Source: Nakamurella multipartita DSM 44233
GTDB lineage: Bacteria > Actinomycetota > Actinomycetes > Mycobacteriales > Nakamurellaceae
Reading direction: 5' to 3'
Assembly (NCBI RefSeq): GCF_000024365.1
Contig: NC_013235.1
Span: 2,294,001-2,358,000, forward strand
Length of the DNA: 64,000 bases
In this document: positions 44,517-55,816 of the stretch, one piece after another
Layout: each line of letters opens with the position of its first letter
Position numbering within the stretch: position 1 is the first letter of the stretch
Position numbers and translations under genes: made by a program
The notes under the pieces: model-generated
What the model was told of the DNA's origin: nothing
What the model saw: the letters and a program-made list of their open reading frames with translations, nothing else
Database searches by the model: none

Positions 44517-45329
44517 GTGAGCCTGCTGTCAGCAGTGATGCTGGCCGCCGAGGACGGCGGCAGCGAGTTCGAGGCACCGACCGTCGAGCATTCCTTCTTC
44601 TTCGACAAGATCGCCAATGGCGAGGTCGTCTCGTCGGTCAAGGCGATGGTGCTGCTGGGCCTGGGCGTGATCCTGATCATGGCCTTCTACCTGGCCGCGT
44701 CCCGCAAGGCCGCGATCGTGCCCGGAAAGATGCAGTTCGCCGGCGAGAGTGCCTACGGGTTCGTCCGCAACGGCGTCGCGATCGAGATCCTGGGCGGCAC
44801 CAACGGGCGCAAGTGGGCCGGCTTCCTGGCCACCCTGTTCTCTTTCATCATCATCCAGAACCTCTGGGGCATCGTGCCTTTCGCGCAGATGCCGGTGACC
44901 TCGCACTTCGCGATCCCGGTCCTGCTGGCGCTGACGGTCTGGTTCATCTACATGTTCGTGGGGATCCAGAAGCACGGGTTCTTCGGATTCTTCAAGCTCA
45001 TGTGCTACATCCCGGGCATTCCGGCGGCCATGCACTTGCTGCTGATCCCGATCGAATTCCTGTCGAACATCATCCTGCGGCCGTTCACCCTGGCCATCCG
45101 GTTGTTTGCCAACATGTTCGCCGGGCACATGCTGATCACCATCGCGGCGGTCGGCACCCTGTACCTGTGGGGTGAGGGCGGCGTCCTGAACTACATCCTG
45201 GGCGTGCTGCCGTTCGTCGGCAGCCTCGGCCTGGTGTTCTTCGAGTTGCTGATCTGTTCGCTGCAGGCCTACGTCTTCGTTCTGCTGACCGCCATCTACC
45301 TGGAATCGTCGTTGGCGGATTCGCACTGA
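44517..45329 (+). CDS. atpB: ATP synthase subunit a
   Basis: A 270-residue Fo subunit forming the proton half-channels. The chosen start is GTG 44517 with GAAGGGGG upstream; ATG 44535 is possible. The essential arginine is R195 in PFTLAIRLFANMFAGH. Six hydrophobic helices; the C-terminal LLICSLQAYVFVLLTAIY is typical. Confidence 0.95.
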   Translation: MSLLSAVMLAAEDGGSEFEAPTVEHSFFFDKIANGEVVSSVKAMVLLGLGVILIMAFYLAASRKAAIVPGKMQFAGESAYGFVRNGVAIEILGGTNGRKWAGFLATLFSFIIIQNLWGIVPFAQMPVTSHFAIPVLLALTVWFIYMFVGIQKHGFFGFFKLMCYIPGIPAAMHLLLIPIEFLSNIILRPFTLAIRLFANMFAGHMLITIAAVGTLYLWGEGGVLNYILGVLPFVGSLGLVFFELLICSLQAYVFVLLTAIYLESSLADSH

Positions 45330-45408
45330 CCGAACCCGTACCCCGGGACCCACCACCAGACCATTACCGACCGCACCACCTGGCCCGTATCGGCGGGCCA
45401 GCGAATGA

Positions 45409-45684
<276 letters not shown>

Positions 45685-45718
45685 TCCGACACCGACCGCG
45701 GGAGAGTGCAGGATCGTC

Positions 45719-46264
45719 ATGACCCAATTCATTGCCTCTGGAGTAGCCACGGCTGCCGCTGAGGAAGGCACGACCAACCCCATCGGCCTGCCCTGGGGCG
45801 AGGTCGTGATCGCGGCCATCGGCTTCGCGCTGTTGCTGGTCGTGCTGGGCAAGTTCGTCTGGCCGCAGTTCGAGAAGGCGTTCGCCGCTCGGACCAAGGC
45901 CATCGAAGGCGGCATCGCCAAGGCCGAGGAGGCCCAGAACGAGGCCAAGGCGGCGCTGGATCGCTACAACCAGCAGCTGGCCGGGGCTCGCGAAGAGGCC
46001 GCCAAGATCCGCGAGGACGCCCGGGCGCAGGCCCAGGCGATCCGCGACGACATGCTCGCTCAGGCGCACGCCGAGACCGAGCGCATCGCCGCGGCCGGTC
46101 GGGCCCAGCTCGACGCCCAGCGGGCGCAGATCGTCGCCGAGCTGCGCAGCGACCTCGGTCGCGTCTCGGTCGACCTGGCCGGCCGGATCGTCGGCGAGTC
46201 GCTGGACGACGACGCCCGCCAGAACCGGACGGTCGAGCGGTTCCTGGCCGAGCTGGACCGCTGA
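45719..46264 (+). CDS. atpF: ATP synthase subunit b
   Basis: A 181-residue stator subunit with one transmembrane helix (about 29-47) followed by a long charged coiled coil (about 55-165). It is a separate gene from atpH, unlike the fused b-delta of mycobacteria. The stop overlaps the atpH start by one base (TGATG). Confidence 0.95.
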   Translation: MTQFIASGVATAAAEEGTTNPIGLPWGEVVIAAIGFALLLVVLGKFVWPQFEKAFAARTKAIEGGIAKAEEAQNEAKAALDRYNQQLAGAREEAAKIREDARAQAQAIRDDMLAQAHAETERIAAAGRAQLDAQRAQIVAELRSDLGRVSVDLAGRIVGESLDDDARQNRTVERFLAELDR

Positions 46265-47088
46265 TGATCCAGCACATCGCCAGCCGCGAGGCCCTGGTCG
46301 CGACCAACCAGCACCTGCTGGAGGTCTCGGAGCCGCTCAGCGGGGTCGGCCTGGCCGCGCTGGGCAGCGATCTGGACGGCGTGTCCGACCTGTTGCTCAC
46401 CCAGGTCTCGCTGCGGCGAACCCTGTCGGAGAACACGCTGTCGCCCGATGCCCGCTCGGGCATCGTGCAGCAGCTGCTCGGCAGCAAGATCAGCGCGCCG
46501 GCGCTCGAGGTGGTGCAGTTCGCCGTCCGGCAGGAGTGGGCCTCGTCCCGCGACCTGCAGGACGCGCTGCGCCGGCTGAGCCGGACCGCGATGTTCCGGC
46601 GGGCCGAACGCACCGGCGAACTCGACGAGGTCGAGGACCAGCTGTTCCGGTTCGGCCGCATCGTGGACGCCAACCCCGAGCTGTCGGTGATCCTGGACGA
46701 CCCGACCGCCGATCCGGCGGCGCGGTCGGCGCTGGTGCATCAGCTGCTCTCGGGCCGGGCGCACACCCTGGTGACCGAGCTGGTCGATGCGCTGGCCCGC
46801 GACACCGCCGGGCGTTCGTTCACCCACGGGGTGCGGGAGCTGCTCGATCAGGCCGCGCAGCGGCGCGACAAGATCGTCGCCTTCGTCAAGACCGCCCGAC
46901 CGTTGACCGCGGCGCAGCTGGACCGGCTGCGGGCCTCGCTCGCCCGGATCTACGGCCGTGAGGTCACCACTCACGTCGATGTCGAGCCGGGCATCCTGGG
47001 CGGTATCCGGGTGCAGATCGGTGACGAAGTGATCGACGGCACCGTGGCCGGGCGGCTCGACGAGCTGCGCCGGCGAATGGCCGGCTAG
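46264..47088 (+). CDS. atpH: ATP synthase subunit delta
   Basis: A 274-residue stator subunit. It has the longer actinobacterial form: an extra N-terminal helical part of about 90 residues, then the conserved delta core ending with VDVEPGILGGIRVQIGDEVI-type pattern (LGG-R--IGD, about 240-255). Directly follows atpF. Confidence 0.95.
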   Translation: MIQHIASREALVATNQHLLEVSEPLSGVGLAALGSDLDGVSDLLLTQVSLRRTLSENTLSPDARSGIVQQLLGSKISAPALEVVQFAVRQEWASSRDLQDALRRLSRTAMFRRAERTGELDEVEDQLFRFGRIVDANPELSVILDDPTADPAARSALVHQLLSGRAHTLVTELVDALARDTAGRSFTHGVRELLDQAAQRRDKIVAFVKTARPLTAAQLDRLRASLARIYGREVTTHVDVEPGILGGIRVQIGDEVIDGTVAGRLDELRRRMAG

Positions 47089-47155
47089 CACCCCCGCACA
47101 GGGCAGTTCAGGCAGACTCGCACCAGTACCACCGAAGACATAGAACGGGAACCCG

Positions 47156-48799
47156 ATGACCGAGTTGACGATCTCACCCGACGAGATCCGCTCTGCGATC
47201 GAGACGTACGTCTCCAACTACGCACCAGAGGTGACGCGGGAGGAGGTCGGCATCGTCGCGGAGACCGGTGACGGCATCGCGACCGTGGAGGGCCTGCCCT
47301 CGGCCATGGCCAACGAGCTGCTCTCGTTCCCGGGTGGGGTGCTGGGCGTCGCGCTGAACCTCGACGTCCGCCACATCGGTGCGGTGCTGCTCGGCGACGC
47401 CACCTCCATCGAGGAGGGCCAGCAGGTCACCCGGACCGGCGAGGTGCTCTCGGTGCCGGTCGGCGACGCCTTCCTGGGCCGGGTCGTCAACCCGCTCGGG
47501 CAGCCGATCGACGGCCTGGGCGAGATCGCCTCCGACGAGGTCCGCGCCCTGGAGCTGCAGGCCGCCACCGTGGTCGAGCGGCAGGGCGTGAGTGAGCCGC
47601 TGCAGACCGGCATCAAGGCGATCGACGCGATGACGCCGATCGGCCGGGGTCAGCGCCAGCTGATCATCGGTGACCGCAAGACCGGCAAGACCGCGGTCTG
47701 CGTCGACACCATCATCAACCAGAAGCAGTTCTGGGAGACCGGCGATCCCAAGCAGCAGGTGCGCTGCATCTACGTCGCCGTCGGCCAGAAGGGCACCACG
47801 ATCGCCGGTGTCCGGCAGTCGCTGGAGGATGCCGGCGCGCTGGAGTACACCACTATCGTGGCGTCCCCGGCCTCGGACTCGGCGGGGTTCAAGTGGCTGG
47901 CCCCGTACACCGGTTCGGCCCTGGGCCAGCACTGGATGTACCAGGGCAAGCACGTCCTGATCATCTTCGACGACCTGTCCAAGCAGGCCGAGGCCTACCG
48001 CGCGATCTCGCTGCTGCTGCGCCGCCCGCCGGGCCGCGAGGCCTACCCGGGTGACGTCTTCTACTTGCACTCCCGGCTGCTCGAGCGTTGCGCCAAGCTC
48101 TCCGACGAGCTGGGCGCAGGATCGATGACCGGTCTGCCGATCATCGAGACCAAGGCCGGTGACGTCTCGGCGTACATCCCGACCAACGTTATCTCCATCA
48201 CCGACGGACAGTGCTTCCTGGAAGGCGACCTGTTCAACGCCGGTGTCCGCCCGGCCGTGAACGTCGGCATCTCGGTCTCCCGCGTCGGTGGCGCCGCCCA
48301 GATCAAGGCCATGCGGTCGGTGTCCGGCACGCTGCGTCTGGACCTGTCGGCCTACCGCGAGCTGGAGGCGTTTGCCGCCTTCGGTTCCGACCTGGACGAC
48401 GTGTCCAAGCGCGCCCTGTCCCGCGGCTCCCGCCTGGTCGAGCTGCTCAAGCAGCCGCAGTTCACCCCGTACCCGGTGGAGGAGCAGGTCGTCTCGATCT
48501 GGGCCGGCACCCGTGGTCACCTGGATCGCGTCCCGGTCGAGGACGTGCGCCGCTTCGAGACCGAGTTCCTGCAGTACCTGCGGCACGCCTCCGGCAGCCC
48601 GCTGCAGGCCATCCGCGAGTCCAAGGTGCTCTCCGGGGATTCCGAGGACGCGCTCAAGGCCGCGCTGGCCGAGTTCGCCGACACCTTCACCACCTCCGAA
48701 GGCACCATCCTGGGCCGCGAGCCCGCGGTGAAGCCGATGGATGCGGCCGCGGTCGGCCAGGAGAAGGTGCAGGTCCAGCGGCCCGCTCCGAAGAAGTGA
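47156..48799 (+). CDS. atpA: ATP synthase subunit alpha
   Basis: A 547-residue F1 subunit with regulatory nucleotide site. Walker A is GDRKTGKT (172-179). Catalytic arginine region: [15 protein letters not shown]. Length and extended C-terminal tail (about 35 residues beyond the core) are usual in Actinobacteria. Confidence 0.97.
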   Translation: MTELTISPDEIRSAIETYVSNYAPEVTREEVGIVAETGDGIATVEGLPSAMANELLSFPGGVLGVALNLDVRHIGAVLLGDATSIEEGQQVTRTGEVLSVPVGDAFLGRVVNPLGQPIDGLGEIASDEVRALELQAATVVERQGVSEPLQTGIKAIDAMTPIGRGQRQLIIGDRKTGKTAVCVDTIINQKQFWETGDPKQQVRCIYVAVGQKGTTIAGVRQSLEDAGALEYTTIVASPASDSAGFKWLAPYTGSALGQHWMYQGKHVLIIFDDLSKQAEAYRAISLLLRRPPGREAYPGDVFYLHSRLLERCAKLSDELGAGSMTGLPIIETKAGDVSAYIPTNVISITDGQCFLEGDLFNAGVRPAVNVGISVSRVGGAAQIKAMRSVSGTLRLDLSAYRELEAFAAFGSDLDDVSKRALSRGSRLVELLKQPQFTPYPVEEQVVSIWAGTRGHLDRVPVEDVRRFETEFLQYLRHASGSPLQAIRESKVLSGDSEDALKAALAEFADTFTTSEGTILGREPAVKPMDAAAVGQEKVQVQRPAPKK

Positions 48800-48842
48800 G
48801 GCTGTTCATCATGTCGGTCGTCGGAATGCAGGGAGGTGAGTC

Positions 48843-49769
48843 ATGGCGGCACAGGTTCGTGTACTGCGTCAACGGGTGAAGTCGGTCAAGTCGACCCAGA
48901 AGATCACCAAGGCGCAGGAAATGATCGCCACGTCGCGGATCGCCAAGGCTCAGGCCAAGGTGGCGGCGGCGGCCCCGTACTCGCGCCAGATCACCCAGGT
49001 GTTGTCGTCCCTGGCCTCCGCCTCCACGCTGGACCACCCGTTGCTCAACGAGCGGGACGACGCCAAGCGGGCCGGCATCCTGCTGATCACCGCGGATCGT
49101 GGCCTGTGTGGCGGGTACAACGCGATGGCCATCAAGGCGGCCGAGGAACTGGCCGCCCTGTTGCGCTCGCAGGGCAAGGAGTCGGTGCTCTACGTCATCG
49201 GACGCAAGGGCGTGGGCTACTACACCTTCCGCAACCGGCCGCTGGCCGCGACGTGGACCGGGTTCTCCGAACGCCCCACCTACGCGCACGCCGAGGCGGC
49301 GACCGAGGCGATCCTGCCCTCGTTCCTGGCCGGATCGGCCGGGCAGTCCAGCGACGGACAGCCGGGCATCGACGAGATCCACCTGGTCTCGACGCATTTC
49401 GTCTCGATGATCACCCAGCGGCCGCAGGCGCGGCGGATGGCGCCGATGGAGATCGAGTACGTCGAGCGGGACGAGGCGACCCCGCTGTTGCCGGCCTACG
49501 AGTTCGAGCCGTCCTCGGACCAGCTGCTGGACGAGATGCTGCCCAAGTACCTCAAGACGCGGATCTACGCCGCCTTGCTGGACGCGGCGGCCTCGGAATC
49601 CGCCGCTCGGCGGGCCGCCTGCAAGGCGGCCACCGACAACGCCAACGACATCATCCGGAATCTGAGCCGCCAGGCCAACCAGGCGCGGCAGGCCCAGATC
49701 ACCCAGGAACTGACCGAGATCGTCGGCGGCGCAGACGCTCTGGCCGCACTTGGGAACGAAGAGGACTGA
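48843..49769 (+). CDS. atpG: ATP synthase subunit gamma
   Basis: A 308-residue central stalk. The N-terminal helix RQRVKSVKSTQKITKAQEMI and the C-terminal helix NANDIIRNLSRQANQARQAQ form the rotor coiled coil. Between them is TADRGLCGGYNAMAIK. GGAGGTG stands directly before the ATG. Confidence 0.96.
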   Translation: MAAQVRVLRQRVKSVKSTQKITKAQEMIATSRIAKAQAKVAAAAPYSRQITQVLSSLASASTLDHPLLNERDDAKRAGILLITADRGLCGGYNAMAIKAAEELAALLRSQGKESVLYVIGRKGVGYYTFRNRPLAATWTGFSERPTYAHAEAATEAILPSFLAGSAGQSSDGQPGIDEIHLVSTHFVSMITQRPQARRMAPMEIEYVERDEATPLLPAYEFEPSSDQLLDEMLPKYLKTRIYAALLDAAASESAARRAACKAATDNANDIIRNLSRQANQARQAQITQELTEIVGGADALAALGNEED

Positions 49770-51194
<1,425 letters not shown>

Positions 51195-51209
51195 TCCGGT
51201 CAGTCGCCC

Positions 51210-51253
51210 ACGGCGGCCGCCTCAGCCCGGATTCGGGTTGGGGCGGCCGCCGT
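51210..51253. terminator. Terminator between atpD and the convergent lipoprotein gene
   Basis: ACGGCGGCCGCC (51210-51221) pairs exactly with GGCGGCCGCCGT (51242-51253), with an inner CCCG/CGGG stem. It starts 15 bases after the atpD stop and can serve both converging genes. Confidence 0.65.
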
Positions 51254-51316
51254 TGTCGTGTCGCGCTCGAGCTCGCGGCCGGGCCAGGGTGGGGCAGGAA
51301 CCGGGGCGGGGCGGGC

Positions 51317-53791
51317 TCAGCCGGACGCCGGCATCCCGGCCATGACCGTGGCGATGTCCGGCACGCGCCACGCCTGCGAATCGGTGGCCGAGGAGCACAG
51401 GATCACCACGTCCTGGTCGACCACGCTGACCAGCGACCACGAGTCCGGCCGGTGGACCCGCAGGGGCACCCACCGCCAGCGCTGCGCGTCGGGCGAGACC
51501 CAGAGCACCGGCCCGGTGTAGGTGGCCGAGTCGATGCGGCCGGAGGCCACGTAGCCCGATCCGGCTGACTGGACCGACCGCAGCTCGCTGCGCTGCTGGT
51601 CGGCCGCGCCCGGGTCGGTCGCGCCCTCGGTGGTTGACGGCGCGGACCCGTCGCCGGCCCGGTCGACCCGAGGTGGGGCGAGCAGCTGGAAGCCCGCGGG
51701 CGCCGACCAGCTCCACCGCTCGGACCGGTAGCCGAGGTCGCCGTCGATCACCAGCACCCCGTCCTCGACGGCGCAGGCGGAAAAGGAACTGCCGGCGGCG
51801 GGCGGATTCGGCAGATCGGTGCGCACCCACCGGCCATCCTGCTCGGTCCAGAGCGCGGCGACGCCGGTGCCCTGGGCATCCTCGATCTGGCCGACCGCCA
51901 GCGGGGTGCCGTCGGGACCGGCGCAGATGTCGATGACGGCCGAGTGTCCGTCACCGACCGCGAAGTCACCCGGCGCGCTGGTGAAGCTGACCCCGTCGTC
52001 GGAGCTCCAGATCATCGCCTGATCGTCCGCAGCGCCCTGATCGTCGGCCCCGCCGTCGGTCGCGGACCGTCCCCACCCGCCGACGAACCAGCGGGAGCCG
52101 ACCTTATCCGCCGTGGCCACTTGTTGCTGGGTTCCGGAGCCGGCGAAGCCGGTGACCGGGGTCCAGGGCTGGCCCAGCGCGGGCCGGAACCAACCCGCGA
52201 TGTGCCAGAACCCCTGGTCGCTGTCACGCGCGGCGGCCATCGCCAGCTCGGCGTCGCCGGTCGAGCTGCGGACCACGTTGCTCAGGTCGCTCAGTCCGGT
52301 CAGTTCGGCCGGATCCCAGGGCAGATCCGCGATGGCTCCCGGGACCAACCCGACCTCGGTCGGCTGCCACCACATGGCCCACCCACTGTCCTGCCACGGC
52401 TCCAGATGACGCTGCCGGACGATTGCTCGCCAGCGCTCGGCGGAACTGGATCGGGTCCGGTTGAAGAACGGTAGGGGGGCAGCGGCGTCCGGGGTGAGCA
52501 GGGTGTCCCAGAGGCCGGATGCGAACCGCCCCAGCGACAGGCCGGCCGCGCCCTCGATGGCGACCAGGGTAGACCCCGGGGCCTGGCCGCCGGTCGGTTC
52601 GGTCAGTGGGACCACGGTGCCGGCAGCGCCGGTGCCGCGCGCGACCTTGTCGGTCGCGCCCATGTCGATCCACTGCCCTGACGGCAACCGTTCCAGCAGG
52701 CGCGAGTACAGCGCCGAGGTGCTGTCGATCAGCACCAGCAGGTGCCCGTTGGCCGCCGTCGGCGCCCCGGCCGCACTGGAGTAGTCGTCCCACCGGAAGC
52801 CGTCCGCCTCGGGCACGCTCTCGGCGGCCCAGGTCACGGCGTCCGCGGAGAACCACGCCGCGGCCCGCATCCCCGTCTGGTCCACACCGTCCGCCGTCTG
52901 CGCGCCGGTGATCATGAACCCGCCCGGTAGGGCGGCGATCCCGCTGACCGAGACGGTGCGGGCGGCCGAGATCTCGGCCGGATCGGTCCAGGTCGCACCG
53001 CCGTCGATGGAGCGCAGGACCTGGGGCCGCTCGCTGCCGGCGGGTCCCTGGCCACCGATGACCACGACGGTGCCGCCGGAAACGGCCAGCCCGGTGAGGT
53101 CGCGATCCTGGCCGGCGGGCCGATCGGGCAACGGATGCAGGGTGAGGGCGCCCCCGGCGTCCAGGCTGACGACGACCGCTGATCCGCTCGGGTGCTGGGC
53201 CAATGCGACGAGCTGGCCGCCGTCGGCGGCCACGGCCACGATGCGGTAGCCGGCCAGCTCGACGGGCAGGTCGACCGGCGTCCAGGACCGGCGGTCGGTC
53301 GAGATGAGCAGGAACGGGGCGATCGACCCGGTCTGCCAGGTCCAGCCGGCTAGGGCGGTCACCGTCGCGTTGCCGGCGGCCGCGACGGCCTGCACCGAAC
53401 CGGGCGCCGGCGGGGTGACCGACCCGTGCTCGAACCCGGTGCCGGTCCATCGGGAGACCCGGAGATACCGCTCGCCGCCGGGCCGGGTGCCGACCGCGGC
53501 GACCAGGGCCGGGTTGCTCGGGGTGCCACTGACCATGGCGCCCCCGTCGAAGCGGTCGGCCGGTGCCACCATCTCGGCCGGAACCGTCAACGGCTCCAGC
53601 GGGACGGTCCGGCGCCATTCGTCCGGACCGGTCGGCCGGACGTCGGCGATGGCCGCGCCGGCGGTGCTCGGCCCGGGATCGACCACCAGGTTGCCGGTGC
53701 AACCGCCAAGCCCGAGCCCGAGCCCGATCACCGCCAGCGCGGTGACCACCCGGCGACCGCGGGACGCGGGTCCCCTTCTGCGGGCCCCCAT
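51317..53791 (-). CDS. Large lipoprotein with beta-propeller-like repeats, inserted in the atp locus
   Basis: An 824-residue predicted lipoprotein from ATG 53791. The signal peptide has RRR and RGRR before a hydrophobic core, and the lipobox is LGGC with C31. The body contains repeated beta-rich units ending in patterns such as STDRRSWTPV, SIDGGATWTDP, SADAVTWAAE, SSDDGVSFTSA and SPDAQRWRW. These are BNR/Asp-box-like repeats (S-D-G--W) expected for one or two beta-propellers on the cell surface. No catalytic residues can be named. It is antisense to the atp genes and separates atpD from atpC. The start has no good ribosome site; a longer reading to 54115 is unlikely. Confidence 0.75.
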   Translation of the reverse strand: MGARRRGPASRGRRVVTALAVIGLGLGLGGCTGNLVVDPGPSTAGAAIADVRPTGPDEWRRTVPLEPLTVPAEMVAPADRFDGGAMVSGTPSNPALVAAVGTRPGGERYLRVSRWTGTGFEHGSVTPPAPGSVQAVAAAGNATVTALAGWTWQTGSIAPFLLISTDRRSWTPVDLPVELAGYRIVAVAADGGQLVALAQHPSGSAVVVSLDAGGALTLHPLPDRPAGQDRDLTGLAVSGGTVVVIGGQGPAGSERPQVLRSIDGGATWTDPAEISAARTVSVSGIAALPGGFMITGAQTADGVDQTGMRAAAWFSADAVTWAAESVPEADGFRWDDYSSAAGAPTAANGHLLVLIDSTSALYSRLLERLPSGQWIDMGATDKVARGTGAAGTVVPLTEPTGGQAPGSTLVAIEGAAGLSLGRFASGLWDTLLTPDAAAPLPFFNRTRSSSAERWRAIVRQRHLEPWQDSGWAMWWQPTEVGLVPGAIADLPWDPAELTGLSDLSNVVRSSTGDAELAMAAARDSDQGFWHIAGWFRPALGQPWTPVTGFAGSGTQQQVATADKVGSRWFVGGWGRSATDGGADDQGAADDQAMIWSSDDGVSFTSAPGDFAVGDGHSAVIDICAGPDGTPLAVGQIEDAQGTGVAALWTEQDGRWVRTDLPNPPAAGSSFSACAVEDGVLVIDGDLGYRSERWSWSAPAGFQLLAPPRVDRAGDGSAPSTTEGATDPGAADQQRSELRSVQSAGSGYVASGRIDSATYTGPVLWVSPDAQRWRWVPLRVHRPDSWSLVSVVDQDVVILCSSATDSQAWRVPDIATVMAGMPASG

Positions 53792-54226
53792 CACGACGCG
53801 ACCCGGGCGGACGCGATCGCCGCGGCGGCCGCGGCCAGCAGGCGACCGGAACCCCGGTTCGAACCGTGGTGGAAACGGTCCGGTGAATTCCATGCGGCGT
53901 TCATGCCGCGGAACCGTACGACTTTCGGCCGACAGCCCCGTCGAGTTGTCCACAACGCCCAGGTCGGACCACATCCGGCCGGACCGGTCCGGCCGATCGA
54001 CGTGGCCAAGCGCACAGCGGTGCTCCCGGCGCCGCGCCGAGGCCGGGCCGGACCGCGCCGGGGCGTCGGCTAGACTCCACGGGTCCGATCCGTCACGGGT
54101 CGGGGCTCTGGGCACGCCGCGCCATCAGCCGGACCGTGCCGCCGTGGTCCCGTGGTCGTGAGTCGGATTGCCTGCGTGACCAAGGCGAGTTCACCGAGAC
54201 GACATCGAGCGGAAGGCCAGGCGTTC
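53792..54226. other. Divergent promoter region of lipoprotein gene and atpC
   Basis: 435 bases without a gene. A -10-like TAGACT at 54071-54076 points toward atpC and would give it its own message with a leader near 145 bases. No -35 is evident. Nothing else is recognised. Confidence 0.4.
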
Positions 54227-54619
54227 GTGGCAGAGATTCAGGTCCATCTGGTCGCCGTCGAGCGCGAGCTGTGGTCGGGTCCGGCGCAATTGGTCGTCGC
54301 CCGCACCGTGGACGGTGACATCGGCGTGATGGCCGGCCATTCGCCGCTGCTGGCGCAGCTGCGCGAGGGTTACGCGGCCCGGATCATCGAACCCAGCGGC
54401 AACGTCCTCGGTGTCGCGGTGCACGGTGGCTTCCTCTCCGTCACCAAGGAGGGCGTCTCCATCCTGGCCGAGGACGCTCAGCTGTCCGACGAGATCGACG
54501 TGACCAAGGCCCGAGCCGCCTACGAGCGGGCGAGGTCCAGCGGTGGCGACTCGGCCGATACCGAGGCGGACCTGCGCCGGGCCCAGGCTCAGCTGCTGGC
54601 CACCGGCAACGAGATCTAG
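54227..54619 (+). CDS. atpC: ATP synthase subunit epsilon
   Basis: A 130-residue F1 subunit, GTG start. The N-terminal beta sandwich (AEIQVHLVAVERELWSGPAQL; GDIGVMAGHSPLLAQL) is followed by the two-helix C-terminal domain (AYERARSSGG... ADLRRAQAQLLA) that can inhibit ATP hydrolysis. It is 3 kb from atpD, cut off by an oppositely oriented gene, and must be transcribed separately. DUF2550 follows 24 bases later, as in mycobacteria. Confidence 0.93.
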   Translation: MAEIQVHLVAVERELWSGPAQLVVARTVDGDIGVMAGHSPLLAQLREGYAARIIEPSGNVLGVAVHGGFLSVTKEGVSILAEDAQLSDEIDVTKARAAYERARSSGGDSADTEADLRRAQAQLLATGNEI

Positions 54620-54643
54620 CAGCCGAATCGGCCCGTTCCCGAC

Positions 54644-55108
54644 ATGGACTTCGCGTCGCTGGCCCAGTTGCTTGGTGTGGCGGTGCTGGTTGTCGTCGTG
54701 GTCTCGATCTGTGTGATCGCCCTGCGACGCTCCGTACTGATCCGGTCCGGGGCGATCGACATCAGCTGGCGGCGCAAGCTGCGGCCCGACGGCAGCGGCT
54801 GGGTGCTGGGCCAAGGCCGCTATCACGGCAACGAACTCCTGCTCTACCGGGCGTTTTCGCCCTGGCCGGGGGCGGCGCGACGGCTGCACCGTGAGTCGCT
54901 GCGGCTGGGCCGGCGCCGCACCGCCGTCGGCACCGAACCGGATCTGTTGCCGGTCGACGCGGTCATCGTGCGATGTACGCACGGCGGCACCGAACTCGAG
55001 TTGGCCGTGGCCGAGGAAGCACTCACCGGGCTGCGATCCTGGCTCGAGTCGATGCCGCCGGCCAGCCGCTCCGTCCGGTTGTTCCACCGGGGCGTCCGCA
55101 AGAGCTGA
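54644..55108 (+). CDS. DUF2550 membrane protein
   Basis: A 154-residue protein with one N-terminal transmembrane helix (about 7-27). A basic soluble domain follows: RRSVLIRSGAIDISWRRKL, then YRAFSPWPGAARRLHRESL. It matches the small gene next to atpC in mycobacteria (Rv1312). Function unknown. Confidence 0.85.
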   Translation: MDFASLAQLLGVAVLVVVVVSICVIALRRSVLIRSGAIDISWRRKLRPDGSGWVLGQGRYHGNELLLYRAFSPWPGAARRLHRESLRLGRRRTAVGTEPDLLPVDAVIVRCTHGGTELELAVAEEALTGLRSWLESMPPASRSVRLFHRGVRKS

Positions 55109-55121
55109 CCCATCCCGCCGA

Positions 55122-55709
55122 TCAGTCGGCGGCGCGTTCGCCGCCCGGAACCCAGAGCACGTCGCCGTCCGGGTTGGCGGCCCGGCCCAGAATGAACAGC
55201 AGGTCCGACAGCCGGTTCAGGTACGCCGCGGCCAGCGGGTTCGACCCGTCCGGATCGGCCGCCCGCAGCGCCCACGCGCTGCGCTCGGCCCGCCGCGCCA
55301 CCGTCCGGGCCAGATGCAGCAATGCCCCGCTCGGCGTCCCGCCGGGCAGGATGAACGATTTCAACGTCTGCAGGTCGGCGTTGAACGTGTCGCAGTCGGC
55401 CTCCAACCGGTCGATGTAGGCCTGGGTGATCCGCAGTTCGTGGGCCGGCGCCGGCCGGTCGGTCCGGATCGGCGTGGCCAGATCGGCACCCAGATCGAAC
55501 AGTTCGTTCTGCACCCGGCGGATCACCGCGGCCACCGGTTCGGCGGGCGCGCCGAGCGCGATCACCAGCCCCAACGTCGCGTTGGTCTCGTCGCAGTCGG
55601 CGTAGGCGACCAGCCGCGGATCGGTCTTGGGCACCCGGCTGAAATCGGCCAGACCGGTCGTGCCGTCGTCGCCCGTCCGGGTGTAGATGCGGGTCAGATG
55701 CACGGCCAT
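55122..55709 (-). CDS. PduO-type cob(I)alamin adenosyltransferase
   Basis: A 195-residue enzyme making adenosylcobalamin from ATP and cob(I)alamin. The N-terminal ATP loop [20 protein letters not shown] and the helices with [35 protein letters not shown] and [17 protein letters not shown] are characteristic. Convergent with DUF2550 and divergent from murA, as in mycobacteria (Rv1314c). Confidence 0.93.
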   Translation of the reverse strand: MAVHLTRIYTRTGDDGTTGLADFSRVPKTDPRLVAYADCDETNATLGLVIALGAPAEPVAAVIRRVQNELFDLGADLATPIRTDRPAPAHELRITQAYIDRLEADCDTFNADLQTLKSFILPGGTPSGALLHLARTVARRAERSAWALRAADPDGSNPLAAAYLNRLSDLLFILGRAANPDGDVLWVPGGERAAD

Positions 55710-55803
55710 GCGCCCACCCTACGGCCCCAACCGGTCCCGTCCGGGGCAGCCTGGGCCGCTCGGACCGAACGCGCTTCGGTCGTGACCAGTGCGCGGCGCC
55801 GGA

Positions 55804-55809
55804 TACAGT
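55804..55809 (+). promoter_or_regulatory. -10 element TACAGT, leaderless murA promoter
   Basis: TACAGT ends seven bases before the GTG start at 55817; no ribosome site is present. Confidence 0.5.
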
Positions 55810-55816
55810 TCCTGGC

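Noticed and set aside
46264-47088. Fused b-delta subunit as in mycobacteria
   Set aside because: atpF has its own stop, and atpH starts with a one-base overlap; the proteins are separate here.
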